64,000 nt of DNA from Brumimicrobium glaciale (GCF_004152935.1 NZ_SETE01000003.1:451876-515875), one strand, 5' to 3'; numbered from the stretch's first letter, positions 45,279 to 54,736 are shown. A program made the numbers and translations. Notes: generated by a model not told the origin, from the sequence alone.

Positions 45279-45716
45279 ATGAGAACAAGAGCAATTCAAT
45301 TATTAGCAGTATTTATTATCGGGGCAGGAACAATTTTTGCCCAAGACATTCCAGAAAGTCAAGTACCTTCTGTTATTCTAAACAACTTTAAGAAACAGTT
45401 TTCTGAAGCTAGTGACATAGAGTGGGAGAAAAAAGGTGATCTGTACAATGTAGAATTTGAAATCGGATGGTTTACAGATTACGAAGCTTGGTATAACGCA
45501 GATGGAAAAATGACGCGTTACACACAAGAAATTACAGACAAAGATTTTCCAAAAGCAGTGAGCAATGCAATCAAAAAACAATACAGTGGTTACCGCATTG
45601 ATGATGTGAAGAAAATCGTAGAAAACGGTGTAGAAACTTACAAAGTTGAGTTAGAGAAAGGTCATGAAGAAATCGATGTTTTGTTTTCAAAAGACGGGAA
45701 GGTAATTTCATTTTAA
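45279..45716 (+). CDS. Secreted PepSY-like (DUF2874-type) protein
   Basis: 145 aa with a signal peptide (MRTRAIQLLAVFIIGAGTIFAQ). Two repeats of the PepSY-like/beta-lactamase-inhibitor-like fold follow: VILNNFKKQFSEASDIEWEKKGDLYNVEF and VSNAIKKQYSGYRIDDVKKIVENGVETYKVEL, each with the characteristic W or Y/VE pattern. Proteins of this type are common in Bacteroidota beside two-component systems and may inhibit or sense in the periplasm. Transcribed from its own promoter 28 bp upstream of the ATG; 26 bp separate it from the next gene. Confidence 0.85.
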   Translation: MRTRAIQLLAVFIIGAGTIFAQDIPESQVPSVILNNFKKQFSEASDIEWEKKGDLYNVEFEIGWFTDYEAWYNADGKMTRYTQEITDKDFPKAVSNAIKKQYSGYRIDDVKKIVENGVETYKVELEKGHEEIDVLFSKDGKVISF

Positions 45717-45742
45717 TTGGTCATTGAAATAATTTAAATATT

Positions 45743-46168
45743 ATGAAAAAGATACTAGGAACCATAGCCGTTGTCGCAGTATTAATAAGCTGTGAAAAAG
45801 AAAAAATCGTTCCGTCAACAGATTTACCGAGCGAGATTACAGATTATACAGCAACTCACTTTCCGAACAATTTGATTGTTCAAAGTATAGAAGATAAAGA
45901 TGGTTTCACAAAGACCTATGACGTGTTACTTGAAGGAAGTTTTTCCCTTGAGTTTAATAGGAAAAAGGAAATCATTGATATCGATGGGGTTTCTGAACTT
46001 CCAAGTAGCGTTATTCCTACGAAAATCAACGACTATGTAGTTACTAATTATCCTGACAATGTAATTACAGATTGGGAATTAGATGACAAAAATCAACAAG
46101 TAGAATTGGATAATGAAGTTGGTTTAGTGTTTAATATGAATGGAGATTTCCTTAGAATCGAGAATTAA
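45743..46168 (+). CDS. PepSY-like lipoprotein
   Basis: 141 aa. The N-terminus MKKILGTIAVVAVLISC is a lipoprotein signal with the Cys at about residue 17. The mature part has two PepSY-like units: LPSEITDYTATHFPNNLIVQS with YDVLLEGSFSLEFNRKKEII, then IPTKINDYVVTNYPDNVI with VELDNEVGLVFNMNGDFL. The repeat unit (I-x-x-Y-x-x-x-x-P then a beta hairpin) is the same as in its neighbour, so the two are probably paralogues serving the same system. Ends at a strong terminator. Confidence 0.83.
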   Translation: MKKILGTIAVVAVLISCEKEKIVPSTDLPSEITDYTATHFPNNLIVQSIEDKDGFTKTYDVLLEGSFSLEFNRKKEIIDIDGVSELPSSVIPTKINDYVVTNYPDNVITDWELDDKNQQVELDNEVGLVFNMNGDFLRIEN

Positions 46169-46188
46169 AATTCGATTTTACTACTATG

Positions 46189-46220
46189 AAAACGGTTTGG
46201 GGTAATTCCTAAACCGTTTT
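46189..46220 (+). terminator. Intrinsic terminator of the PepSY pair
   Basis: AAAACGGTTT / AAACCGTTTT arms with a 12-nt loop and a T-run. Confidence 0.85.
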
Positions 46221-46367
46221 TTGTTTTAATGTACTTTTAGAATTAATAATTCATTTTTCTGTTAATTGAAACTTTACGATTAAAAGGTAATTTTCTTCTT
46301 AAATTTGAAAATTACAATGCATTTTTAATGAAAAGCATAAAAAACTCGTCAAAAGCTTCCAAAAAGA

Positions 46368-47102
46368 ATGGATTTTCTAACAATCTACATTTTATCAATT
46401 CTATTTATCGCCACTTTGGTGCGTTCTACATTTGGATTTGGGGAATCTTTAATTGCTGTTCCTTTACTGGCTTTCTTAATTCCAGTTGAAGTAGCGGTTC
46501 CACTTTCTGTTCTGGTTTCTATATTCATTGCAGCTTTCGTGATGACACAAGACCGAAAAAAAGTTCACTTTTACAGTGCTCAATGGCTAATAATTTTTGC
46601 AGCTTTAGGAATTCCAATTGGTTTACTTCTGCTTATTTACGGAAATGAAATAGTTGTCAAATTTGGATTGGGAATTTTTATTATTCTATATTCGGTTTAT
46701 TCTCTGTTGGCTAAAAACTCTTTTAAGTTAGAAACAGACAATAAACTTTGGTTATTCATATGTGGCTTTTTCTCAGGAATTCTTGGAGGTGCCTATGGTT
46801 TCAATGGACCACCAATTGTAATTTATGGTAATCTACGCAACTGGTCAGCCAAACAATTTAGAGCCACATTACAAGCATACTTTCTTCCCGCAGGACTCAT
46901 TGGAATGTTAGGTTTTTGGTACAATGAACTTTGGACTTCAACAGTAACTTATTACTTTTTAATTGCGCTTCCGGTAATTATTCCAGCCATTTTAGTGGGT
47001 AGATTTATTAACCAACGATTAAAAGATGATACTTTTTTGAAATATATTTATGTTGGTTTACTTTGTGTCGGTGCGCTGTTGCTGGGACAGTCTATATTTT
47101 AA
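46368..47102 (+). CDS. TauE/SafE family membrane exporter
   Basis: 244 aa with seven to eight membrane helices, in the two-repeat layout of TauE/SafE transporters (the family includes sulfite, sulfoacetate and other organic-anion exporters). First repeat motif ATLVRSTFGFGESLIAVPLLAF, second repeat GFFSGILGGAYGFNGPPIVIYGN, each starting with the characteristic Gly-rich helix. Located in the inner membrane; the substrate cannot be told from sequence. Stand-alone between terminators, with no sulfur-metabolism genes nearby. Confidence 0.9.
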   Translation: MDFLTIYILSILFIATLVRSTFGFGESLIAVPLLAFLIPVEVAVPLSVLVSIFIAAFVMTQDRKKVHFYSAQWLIIFAALGIPIGLLLLIYGNEIVVKFGLGIFIILYSVYSLLAKNSFKLETDNKLWLFICGFFSGILGGAYGFNGPPIVIYGNLRNWSAKQFRATLQAYFLPAGLIGMLGFWYNELWTSTVTYYFLIALPVIIPAILVGRFINQRLKDDTFLKYIYVGLLCVGALLLGQSIF

Positions 47103-47302
47103 TTTATCAAATAAACTTCAGTTGTTTTTCTAGAAAATAAAATCCTAGATCCTTAATTCTCTTCCACAAAAAGTTCTACCAAATTGATATTCTTAAAAAG
47201 TGAAACTTATATTTGTCAGATTAAGTTATTAAAGAGATTAAAAAGTAGAGCAGTAGCTTTCGTTTTTTATTAAACACGGTAACTTATGTAATTTTGTAGC
47301 GT

Positions 47303-48718
47303 ATGCTTTTTAACACAATTGACTTTGTTATTTTCTTACCGATAGCAATCTTTTTGTATTATCTGATTCCTCAGAAATACAGGTGGATTATGCTGCTTAC
47401 GGCAAGTTACTACTTCTACATGAGTTGGAAAGTGGAATACATTTTCCTTATCGCATTTTCCACATTGATTGATTATTCTACTGGTATTTTAATGGAAAAA
47501 TCTTCCACTAAAAGAAAACGACGATTACTATTGATATTGAGTCTCACCACCAATCTTGGACTTTTATTTTTCTTTAAATATTTCAATTTTGCAGCAAATA
47601 ATTTGAACGAATTTTTAGATCAATTTAGTGTAAAACAGAATGTTCCATTGATGAATTTTCTCTTGCCTGTAGGAATTTCATTTTATACTTTCCAAACATT
47701 AAGTTATTCAATTGACGTTTATTATGGACGTCAAAAAGCCGAAAAACATTTAGGATATTTTGCTTTGTATGTTTCGTTTTTTCCACAATTAGTCGCTGGA
47801 CCAATTGAACGTTTTTCAAAATTAACACCGCAATTTAAAGTAAAACATGTCTTCACTTACGATAATTTGGCCAACGGATTAAGACTGATATTGTATGGAT
47901 TATTCATCAAAATGGTGATTGCAGATAACTTAGCAATTCTTGTTGATGAGGTTTATTCTGCTCCGGAAAACTTCTCTTCTTTCGATATTTTTAAAGGATT
48001 GATGTTGTATTCCTTCCAAATTTATAGCGATTTCTATGGCTATTCAATAATTGCCATTGGAAGTGCACAATTGATGGGAATTAAACTGATGGATAATTTT
48101 AGAACACCCTATTTAGCCAAAAATATTTCTGAATTCTGGCAAAGGTGGCATATTTCACTTTCTACTTGGTTTAGAGATTATTTGTACTTCCCGTTAGGAG
48201 GAAATCGCGTATCAAAACAAAGGTGGATTTTCAATATTCTGATTGTTTTTGTGGTAAGTGGATTATGGCACGGAGCCAGCTGGACTTTCCTTATTTGGGG
48301 AGCATTATTTGGAATCGTTTATATGATTGAGCACTTTTTTAATAAGTCAATGAAAATTACCAAAGAGTTCAAACCTTATTCATTCGGACACTTTGCTTTA
48401 GCGCTTAAAACATTCATAATCGTTACCTTGATTTGGGTATTTTTCAGAAGTGATAGCTTCGAAAGTGCTATGAATATCTTTAAATTATTGTTTGAAAATA
48501 TTGGAATGTCAGGAGCAGAATTAGTCATTCCAAATTTCTTAATTGTATTCTTTTCATTGTTTATCATCAGTGATTTACTTTTGTATAATAAACGCTTTGA
48601 CAATTGGCTAGGAAATTTTCCTGCGATAGGAAGATGGACGGTTTATGGCGTTTTAATATTTGCAATTATCGTCTTTGCGGGAGTCGAAGATTTTCCATTC
48701 ATCTATTTTCAATTTTAA
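47303..48718 (+). CDS. MBOAT family O-acyltransferase (AlgI-like)
   Basis: 471 aa, polytopic, MBOAT fold of the AlgI/DltB type, which moves acyl groups across the membrane for O-acylation of polysaccharides. Signatures: FLLPVGISFYTFQTLSYSIDVYYG, LVAGPIERF, FWQRWHISLSTWFRDYLYFPLGGNR and the active-site His in SGLWHGASWTFLIWG (about 323). A TAATTTTG -7 match at 47289-47296 ends only 6 bp before the ATG, so a very short or no leader is possible. The next gene, 10 bp downstream, is the likely transferase partner. Confidence 0.92.
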   Translation: MLFNTIDFVIFLPIAIFLYYLIPQKYRWIMLLTASYYFYMSWKVEYIFLIAFSTLIDYSTGILMEKSSTKRKRRLLLILSLTTNLGLLFFFKYFNFAANNLNEFLDQFSVKQNVPLMNFLLPVGISFYTFQTLSYSIDVYYGRQKAEKHLGYFALYVSFFPQLVAGPIERFSKLTPQFKVKHVFTYDNLANGLRLILYGLFIKMVIADNLAILVDEVYSAPENFSSFDIFKGLMLYSFQIYSDFYGYSIIAIGSAQLMGIKLMDNFRTPYLAKNISEFWQRWHISLSTWFRDYLYFPLGGNRVSKQRWIFNILIVFVVSGLWHGASWTFLIWGALFGIVYMIEHFFNKSMKITKEFKPYSFGHFALALKTFIIVTLIWVFFRSDSFESAMNIFKLLFENIGMSGAELVIPNFLIVFFSLFIISDLLLYNKRFDNWLGNFPAIGRWTVYGVLIFAIIVFAGVEDFPFIYFQF

Positions 48719-48728
48719 CAATTAAGAT

Positions 48729-49754
48729 ATGCTGAAAAAGATATTTATAAGATTGATTATCCTGGCAACCATGTTAGTTGTGTTTAATTTTATTTACGCC
48801 AAATGGTTTTATGAAAATGATCTTAAAAAACATGCTAAGATTATAAATTTAGTGAGCGTTATTCCTAATAACGCAGACATTATTTACATTGGAGAATCTT
48901 CAAACATTACTTATCGTGAAGATGATTTAGATAAAAGAGCCATTTCTGAATTTGTAGGTGATTTTTATCAAGAGTTAAAACTTTACGATATCACAAAACC
49001 TGCTAGTCATGCTGGAGTTTATAAAAAACTTTTAGAATTAATTCCGCAAGAAAATCATGTTGAGTCGATTGTTGTAACGCTAAACTTGAGATCTTTTAAT
49101 GCACAATGGATTAATTCAGATTTAGAGGCTGCATTGCAGAAAAGCTTTGTTTTAATTCAATCGTATCCACCATTATTTAATCGTTTTATGTTGTCATTTA
49201 AGAATTATGACAATAGATCAGAGACTATGAGAAGTGACGATATTCACAAGAAATGGTCGAAAGATAAGTTCATAATGCCTGATAATTTTCAATTTAGAAA
49301 TGTTATTGAATGGGATTACTGGATGGCAAATAATGATATGTACGACAAAGTGAAATCTGATTTGGCTTGTCATTACATTAAAACCTATGGATTTCAAATT
49401 GACTTTGAAAATAATCCTAGAATTAAAGATTTCAATGCTATTGTAACTTTGGCAAAAGAACGAAATTGGAACCTGGTATTTAATTTGTTGGCCGAGAATA
49501 CGCAAAAAGCGGATGATTTAGTAGGAGAAGACTTGATTTTTATGATGAATCAAAATGCAGAGAAACTGATTAATTATTACGAAGACAAAGGAGTAACTGT
49601 CATAAATAATTTGAACAATGTGGATGATGAGCAATTCATTGATCAAGATTGGACAACGGAACATTATGCCGAAAAGGGACGAAAAATTGTAGCAAAAAAC
49701 GTGGCAGAAGGATTGAAAAAATGGCACAGAAAAGATTTTAAATCAGTCGAATAA
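48729..49754 (+). CDS. SGNH-like membrane-anchored protein, partner of MBOAT
   Basis: 341 aa with one N-terminal membrane helix (about 7-24, IRLIILATMLVVFNFIYAKW) and a periplasmic domain. DIIYIGESSNIT resembles the SGNH block I with GES in place of GDS, and the C-terminal IDQDWTTEHYAEKGRKIVA resembles block V, with an acidic residue and His spaced as a catalytic pair might be. Adjacent MBOAT proteins usually hand acyl groups to such partners (AlgJ/AlgX-like or DltD-like roles). It may thus O-acetylate a surface glycan. Family call is moderate, catalytic residues are inferred. Confidence 0.65.
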   Translation: MLKKIFIRLIILATMLVVFNFIYAKWFYENDLKKHAKIINLVSVIPNNADIIYIGESSNITYREDDLDKRAISEFVGDFYQELKLYDITKPASHAGVYKKLLELIPQENHVESIVVTLNLRSFNAQWINSDLEAALQKSFVLIQSYPPLFNRFMLSFKNYDNRSETMRSDDIHKKWSKDKFIMPDNFQFRNVIEWDYWMANNDMYDKVKSDLACHYIKTYGFQIDFENNPRIKDFNAIVTLAKERNWNLVFNLLAENTQKADDLVGEDLIFMMNQNAEKLINYYEDKGVTVINNLNNVDDEQFIDQDWTTEHYAEKGRKIVAKNVAEGLKKWHRKDFKSVE

Positions 49755-49766
49755 ATTGAAGTTAAA

Positions 49767-50138
49767 ATGAGTCAAGAACCACACAATTATTATCTAAAAA
49801 AGGAAGAGCCCAATAAGAGTTGTTTACTTGTATTGCGTGATATTATTCTGGAACAAGATGAAAATATTTCTGAATCTCTGAAATGGAACTCTCCATGTTT
49901 TAGCTATAAAAATAAGATGTTTTGCTTTCTGATGATTGATAAAAAACTAAAAGAACCTTACATTTTAATGGTTGAAGGAGCTCGTATAGATTTCCCAGAA
50001 TTAGACCAAGGAACGCGCACCAGAATGAAGGTTTTGAATATTGATCCGAATACAGATTTGCCAATTGATTTGATTGAAAATATTTTACAAAGTGCTCTTG
50101 ATTTGTATCGAAATGGAGTGATAAAGACGAAGAATTAA
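49767..50138 (+). CDS. DUF1801 domain protein
   Basis: 123 aa, matching the DUF1801/YdhG-like fold in its pattern: CLLVLRDIILEQDENISESLKWNSPCFSYKNKMFCF, then PYILMVEGARI and a C-terminal helix LIENILQSALDLYRNG. It is a small cytosolic domain of unknown biochemical role, often seen alone. It starts 13 bp after the SGNH-like gene and may ride on the same transcript, but a functional link with acylation is not suggested by the sequence. Confidence 0.82.
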   Translation: MSQEPHNYYLKKEEPNKSCLLVLRDIILEQDENISESLKWNSPCFSYKNKMFCFLMIDKKLKEPYILMVEGARIDFPELDQGTRTRMKVLNIDPNTDLPIDLIENILQSALDLYRNGVIKTKN

Positions 50139-50160
50139 TTGTAATACTTCTATATTCCAA

Positions 50161-50195
50161 ACAAATGTCTTATATTTATGGACAAATGTCTTGTC
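50161..50195. promoter_or_regulatory. Operator-like repeats at the Xre antitoxin start
   Basis: ACAAATGTCTT occurs at 50161-50171 and 50182-50192, 21 bp apart, and the second copy sits in a palindrome GACAA-ATGTC-TTGTC (50181-50195). The sites overlap the ATG at 50178. Xre-type antitoxins of RES systems repress their own operon, so this is a fitting target. Confidence 0.5.
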
Positions 50196-50711
50196 ATGAT
50201 AATTAAGGAAAATAAAAATTCATCAAAAGATTTCAACGCTTTAGATAAAGCTATTCGATTATATGTTCGAAATATAAGTAAATCATCACGATTTGAATTC
50301 GATAGCGATAAGATTACCTATTTGAATTTCTTTGAGAATAAATTGCTTTTAGTTCATGCAATTAGACATGGCTTGCCTTATCAGTTATTCAATAGAATAA
50401 AGGAACTAACACCATTTTTAGAAGATGACTGGACAGAATACTTGAACATTTCCAAAAAGACATTACAAAGATACAGTAGCGATGAAAATCATTTTTTCAA
50501 GTCAATTCACACAGAGAAAATTATTGAAATAGCAGAAGTTACAATTTTCGGAAATAAGGTGTTTGATTCTACAGAGCAATTCTACCTCTGGTTAAAAACT
50601 CCTTCACATGCGCTTGGAAATCTGAAACCTTTAGAACTTTTAAAAGATTCTTACGGAAAAGAAATGGTGATGGCAGAATTAAATAGAATTGAACACGGAA
50701 TTTTCGCCTAA
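50178..50711 (+). CDS. Xre/MbcA/ParS-type antitoxin
   Basis: 177 aa. The first part is a helix-turn-helix of the Xre-like kind (GLPYQLFNRIKELTPFLEDDWTEYLNISKKTLQRY) and the C-terminus (EQFYLWLKTPSHALGNLKPLELLKDSYG) is the DUF2384/MbcA-ParS toxin-binding domain, ending just before the toxin start. It should neutralise the RES toxin and repress the operon. The start is ambiguous: ATG 50178 lies inside the operator-like repeats, ATG 50196 lies just after. The toxin gene begins on the last base of this gene's stop codon. Confidence 0.92.
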   Translation: MDKCLVMIIKENKNSSKDFNALDKAIRLYVRNISKSSRFEFDSDKITYLNFFENKLLLVHAIRHGLPYQLFNRIKELTPFLEDDWTEYLNISKKTLQRYSSDENHFFKSIHTEKIIEIAEVTIFGNKVFDSTEQFYLWLKTPSHALGNLKPLELLKDSYGKEMVMAELNRIEHGIFA

Positions 50712-51169
50712 TGAAAGTTTATCGATTGTCAAAGCGAAAATATGCGAAAGAACTAAATGGAAAGGGTGCTGCGAAATATGGAAATCGCTGGAATTCAAAA
50801 GGAACTGAAATTATTTATACTGCAGATAGCAGAGCACTTGCAATGGCAGAAGTTGCCGTTCATTTGTCTCTTGCCACTTTACCAGGCGATTTTGTGATGA
50901 TAGAAATTGACATTCCAGCAATAGTTAAAGTGAATATTTTAAAACTAGAAAAACTTAATAAAAATTGGAATAGCAACCCGCCGATGCTATCTACTCAAAT
51001 TATTGGAGACCAATTTATTGACTCATCTAGTAGTTGTGTCTTAAAGGTTCCATCAGCTGTTGTGCAAGGAGATTATAATTACCTAATTAATCCTCATCAT
51101 CCTGAATTCAATCAAATTAAAATAATCGATATAGTTAGTTTCCCTTTTGACAAGCGAATTTTTAAATAG
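50711..51169 (+). CDS. RES-domain toxin (NAD+-degrading)
   Basis: 152-aa RES domain toxin. The name-giving residues are visible in context: Arg in RLSKRKYA, then AAKYGNRWNSKGTEIIYTADSRALAMAEVAVHL with the Glu and Ser positions, and the C-terminal VPSAVVQGDYNYLINPHHPEF. Characterised RES toxins break down NAD+ and halt growth; the link here is by family. The gene is coupled by one base overlap to its antitoxin, the typical antitoxin-first order of Xre-RES pairs. Complete and apparently intact. Confidence 0.93.
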   Translation: MKVYRLSKRKYAKELNGKGAAKYGNRWNSKGTEIIYTADSRALAMAEVAVHLSLATLPGDFVMIEIDIPAIVKVNILKLEKLNKNWNSNPPMLSTQIIGDQFIDSSSSCVLKVPSAVVQGDYNYLINPHHPEFNQIKIIDIVSFPFDKRIFK

Positions 51170-51283
51170 TTTATTCGATTCAAATTTCTCAGATTATATT
51201 TTTCTCAATAAATATTCAAGCGATAAAACAGTAGACCTAAATCTACTAATTTTTATTGTGTTATTTAAAAAATTGATAATGAG

Positions 51284-51314
51284 TTGGTGATGTTCTAATA
51301 TTTTGATAGCTTTG
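51284..51314 (+). promoter_or_regulatory. Promoter for the lipoprotein at 51362
   Basis: TTG at 51284-51286, 20-nt spacer, TAGCTTTG at 51307-51314. Confidence 0.55.
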
Positions 51315-51361
51315 GTCTACAAAGAAGTTTAGATTTTTTGTATGAACCAACCAAATCAACT

Positions 51362-51709
51362 ATGAAACAGTTACCTATTTATGTTTTAAGCCTATTTTTT
51401 ATCCTCGCTTGCTCTTCGGAAAGAAAAGAGCTTTTTAAAGAGACGGATGCTTTTATAAAATCTTTAGAAGTTTTTAACGAAAGTTATGGTGTTATTGGAG
51501 GAGGTAATTACTCAATTACTACCACTGATGGAAGATATAAAATCACACCTTTTGGAAGATTAATTAAAATAAAAATCCAAGAAAATCCAAATCAAAAAAA
51601 ATACGAAGAACTTAAAATTGATTTCGCAAACTACTATCAAAACGATGATAGAGTAAAAAAAATTTTTATTGAAAAAAACGGACCTTTATTGATTGACTGT
51701 GGGAGGTGA
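51362..51709 (+). CDS. Hypothetical lipoprotein, 115 aa
   Basis: Not recognised. The ATG at 51362 gives MKQLPIYVLSLFFILACSS, a lipoprotein signal with the lipobox FILAC at about residues 13-17; the longer frame begins with a TTG and has no merit. The mature part has a short polar helix and a beta region (NYSITTTDGRYKITPFGRLIKIKI), and ends LLIDCGR. A promoter with good -33 and -7 elements lies 48 bp upstream. No neighbour suggests a role. Confidence 0.65.
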   Translation: MKQLPIYVLSLFFILACSSERKELFKETDAFIKSLEVFNESYGVIGGGNYSITTTDGRYKITPFGRLIKIKIQENPNQKKYEELKIDFANYYQNDDRVKKIFIEKNGPLLIDCGR

Positions 51710-51928
51710 GAATTAAATGTAATATTCCAAATGACTAACAATTGCTCCCGATCAATAATTCACTTCAGTTTTTAATTCATTCAATTAAATCTCTCCAAAA
51801 TCCCTCTCACGTTTACCTTTTACCAACTTGTCCGACCTCTGGCAGATTAACAATTAATCATTATTTTCCTATTCTAAAGAAAATTCCGATATTTAACGCC
51901 TACCAAGAAAGTACAGAAAAAAGGAATT

Positions 51929-53473
51929 ATGGAAGACATCAATAAAAGATTAGAAGAAAAACGCGCTGAAGCAATGTTAGGTGGTGGTCAAAAACGAATT
52001 GACAGTCAACACAAGAAAGGGAAACTAACTGCTCGTGAGCGAATCACACTTTTGTTGGATGAAAAATCTTTTCAAGAAATGGGAATGTTTGTTGAACACC
52101 GCTCAAAGGATTTTGGATTAGACAAAGAAAAATATCCTGGAGATGGAGTGGTAACAGGTTACGGAACAATTCATGGTCGACCAATTTATGTATTTTCTCA
52201 AGATTTTACAGTTTTAGGAGGTTCACTCTCTGAAACGTATGCAGAGAAAATTTGTAAAATAATGGATTTGGCAATGAAGAGTCAAACACCAATTATTGGA
52301 TTAAATGATTCTGGTGGAGCGAGAATTCAAGAAGGAGTAGTTTCATTGGCTGGTTACGCTGATATTTTCTATAGAAACACAAGAGCGTCTGGTGTAATTC
52401 CACAATTGAGTGTAATTATGGGACCTTGTGCAGGTGGAGCAGTTTATTCTCCAGCATTGACAGATTTCGTTTTCATGGTAGAAGACACTTCTTATATGTT
52501 TGTAACAGGACCAAACGTTGTGAAAACTGTAACACACGAAGAAGTAACTTCAGAAGATTTAGGTGGAGCAAAAGCCCATGCTGAAAAATATGGAGTAAAC
52601 CACTTTACAAGTCCAAACGATGTAACGGTTTTAAAGGAAGTACGTGATTTAATGACGTATTTACCGCAAAACTGGCAATCATTGGCGCCACACAAAAAGA
52701 ATTTTGAGTTCAACGGGAAAAAAATTGAAACAATCGGTTCAATTTTACCAGAGAACAACAATATGCCTTACGATATTCGTGAGGTGATAGAACACGTGAT
52801 TGATGATGAATCTTTCCGTGAAGTACACAAAGATTTCGCAACTAATATCGTTGTAGGTTTCGCCCGAGTTGAAGGAAGAACAATTGGTGTAGTTGCCAAT
52901 CAACCGATTTCTTTAGCCGGAGTTTTAGACATCGACTCATCAAGAAAAGGAGCAAGATTTGTTCGTTTCTGTGATGCTTTTAATATTCCATTATTGACAT
53001 TTGAAGATGTACCTGGATTCTTACCAGGAACAGACCAAGAATGGAATGGAATTATCGCTCACGGAGCAAAATTGTTGTACGCATTTAGTGAAGCTACTGT
53101 GCCAAGAGTAACTGTTATCACACGTAAAGCTTACGGAGGAGCATTTGATGTAATGAATTCTAAGAACATTGGAGCTGATTTTAACTTTGCATGGCCAACA
53201 GCAGAAATTGCAGTAATGGGAGCAAAAGGTGCAGCAGAAATTATCTTTAGAAGAGAAATTGCCGCAGCAGCAGATCCAGTTGCAAAATTGGCAGAAAAAG
53301 AAGCAGAATATGCTGAAATGTTCGCTAATCCTTACAGAGCAGCTGAACGTGGATTTATTGATGATGTAATCAAACCTTCAGAAACAAGAAATCGCGTTGC
53401 CAATGCATTCAAAATTTTAGAAAATAAAAAAGAGGAATTGCCGAATAAAAAGCATGGGAATATACCAATGTAA
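51929..53473 (+). CDS. Acyl-CoA carboxylase carboxyltransferase (beta) subunit
   Basis: 514 aa, a carboxyl_trans-type beta subunit of the propionyl-/acetyl-CoA carboxylase (PccB/MmdA) group, which transfers carboxyl from biotin to an acyl-CoA. The oxyanion and CoA-binding blocks are visible: [45 protein letters not shown], and in the second half [29 protein letters not shown] and [19 protein letters not shown]. Length is normal. No biotin carboxylase or biotin carrier gene is adjacent, so it must pair with subunits coded elsewhere. Propionyl-CoA is the likeliest substrate. Confidence 0.92.
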   Translation: MEDINKRLEEKRAEAMLGGGQKRIDSQHKKGKLTARERITLLLDEKSFQEMGMFVEHRSKDFGLDKEKYPGDGVVTGYGTIHGRPIYVFSQDFTVLGGSLSETYAEKICKIMDLAMKSQTPIIGLNDSGGARIQEGVVSLAGYADIFYRNTRASGVIPQLSVIMGPCAGGAVYSPALTDFVFMVEDTSYMFVTGPNVVKTVTHEEVTSEDLGGAKAHAEKYGVNHFTSPNDVTVLKEVRDLMTYLPQNWQSLAPHKKNFEFNGKKIETIGSILPENNNMPYDIREVIEHVIDDESFREVHKDFATNIVVGFARVEGRTIGVVANQPISLAGVLDIDSSRKGARFVRFCDAFNIPLLTFEDVPGFLPGTDQEWNGIIAHGAKLLYAFSEATVPRVTVITRKAYGGAFDVMNSKNIGADFNFAWPTAEIAVMGAKGAAEIIFRREIAAAADPVAKLAEKEAEYAEMFANPYRAAERGFIDDVIKPSETRNRVANAFKILENKKEELPNKKHGNIPM

Positions 53474-53480
53474 ATATTTT

Positions 53481-53526
53481 CCACATTCTGTAGAGGCGCA
53501 ATGCATTGCGCCTCCACATAATGTGG
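53481..53526. repeat. Long palindrome after the carboxylase gene
   Basis: 23-bp arms with two mismatches around GCGCAATGCATTGCGC. The inner 28 bp (53490-53517) begin GTAGAGGCGCAATG, the same frame as the GTAGGGACGATTTG palindromes. It starts 7 bp after the TAA. Confidence 0.75.
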
Positions 53527-53596
53527 AAATAACACCAGATAAAACCACCAACCGAAAAGATTTTATTACTTTAATGCTCCATTAAAGTATATAAAA

Positions 53597-54736
53597 ATGA
53601 GTGAATTCAAATCGAAACTACCGCATATTGGAACCAGTGTTTTTAGTGTGATGTCGAAAATGGCAGCACAATACAACGCTATAAATTTATCACAAGGTTT
53701 TCCAAATTTCCCTGTGGCACCAGAACTCGTTAAAAATTACGAGGAAGTCATCAAAGGAGATCATCATCAATACCTGCCAATGGCTGGTTCGCCAAGATTA
53801 TTGGTCGAAATTAGTCAGAAAATTTCTACGCATTACGGTCGAAATGTTAATCCAGAGGAAGAACTTTTGGTAACTGCTGGAGCAACGCAAGCTATATTTA
53901 CAGCAATTCAAGCTACAATTCACCGTGGAGATGAAGCCATCGTTTTGGATCCTTCTTATGATTGTTATGCGCCTTCTGTGGAATTAGCAGGAGGAAAACC
54001 AATTCATATTAATATGGAAGCTGACTTTTCTGTGGATTGGAATAAAGTGGAAGATGCTATTTCAGCAGCTACAAAATTATTGATTATAAATAATCCGCAT
54101 AATCCTGGAGGAACAGTATTTTCCGAAGAAGACATGTTAGCGATAGAACAAATCATGCAACGCAATCCACATATTTATTTAATGTCAGATGAGGTGTATG
54201 AGTTTATTCATTTTGAACAAAAGCACATCTCTGTCAATACCCGTAAAGCTATTCGTGATCGTTCGTTTATCGTTTCTTCATTTGGAAAAACGTTTCACGT
54301 AACAGGATGGAAAATTGGTTATCTCGTGGCTCCAAAATACTTAATGGACGAAGTAAAGAAGATTCACCAATATGTTGTTTTTTGTGTGAACAGCACAGCT
54401 CAAATGACTTTAGCCAATTATTTACCACAAGCAGATTTATCTCAATTGGGTGAGTTTTATCAAAAAAAACGTGATTTCTTCCGTGGATTGATGAAAAATA
54501 GCCGATTTGAACTCTTGGATTGCCAAGGAACGTATTTTCAGGTGGCACGTTACAGTGAAATTAGTAAATTAGGCGATGTTGACTTTGCTACAGAAATGAC
54601 CCAAAAACATGGAGTTGCAGTAATTCCAGTTTCTGGATTTAACAAAGACCAACACGACGATCATTTGATTCGTTTTTGTTTCGCAAAAGATGAAGAAACA
54701 ATCATTAAAGCAACAGAAAAATTATGCAAGATTTAA
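53597..54736 (+). CDS. Methionine aminotransferase-like PLP enzyme
   Basis: 379-aa fold-type I aminotransferase of the YbdL/kynurenine aminotransferase group. It starts with NAINLSQGFPNFPV, has the NPHNPGGTVFSEEDM and DEVYEFIHF PLP-contact segments, and the Schiff-base Lys (about 231) in SSFGKTFHVTGWKIGY; the substrate Arg is in HLIRFCFAKD. Enzymes of this group transaminate methionine, glutamine and aromatic acids. The next gene, an omega-amidase-like nitrilase, overlaps it by 13 bp, a pairing expected for the glutamine transaminase-omega-amidase route in methionine salvage. Confidence 0.9.
   Translation: MSEFKSKLPHIGTSVFSVMSKMAAQYNAINLSQGFPNFPVAPELVKNYEEVIKGDHHQYLPMAGSPRLLVEISQKISTHYGRNVNPEEELLVTAGATQAIFTAIQATIHRGDEAIVLDPSYDCYAPSVELAGGKPIHINMEADFSVDWNKVEDAISAATKLLIINNPHNPGGTVFSEEDMLAIEQIMQRNPHIYLMSDEVYEFIHFEQKHISVNTRKAIRDRSFIVSSFGKTFHVTGWKIGYLVAPKYLMDEVKKIHQYVVFCVNSTAQMTLANYLPQADLSQLGEFYQKKRDFFRGLMKNSRFELLDCQGTYFQVARYSEISKLGDVDFATEMTQKHGVAVIPVSGFNKDQHDDHLIRFCFAKDEETIIKATEKLCKI

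Noticed and set aside
51742-51945. 67-codon frame before the carboxylase gene
   Set aside because: Overlaps the carboxylase start, no recognisable sequence and biased Leu/Ile/Pro content of intergenic DNA.
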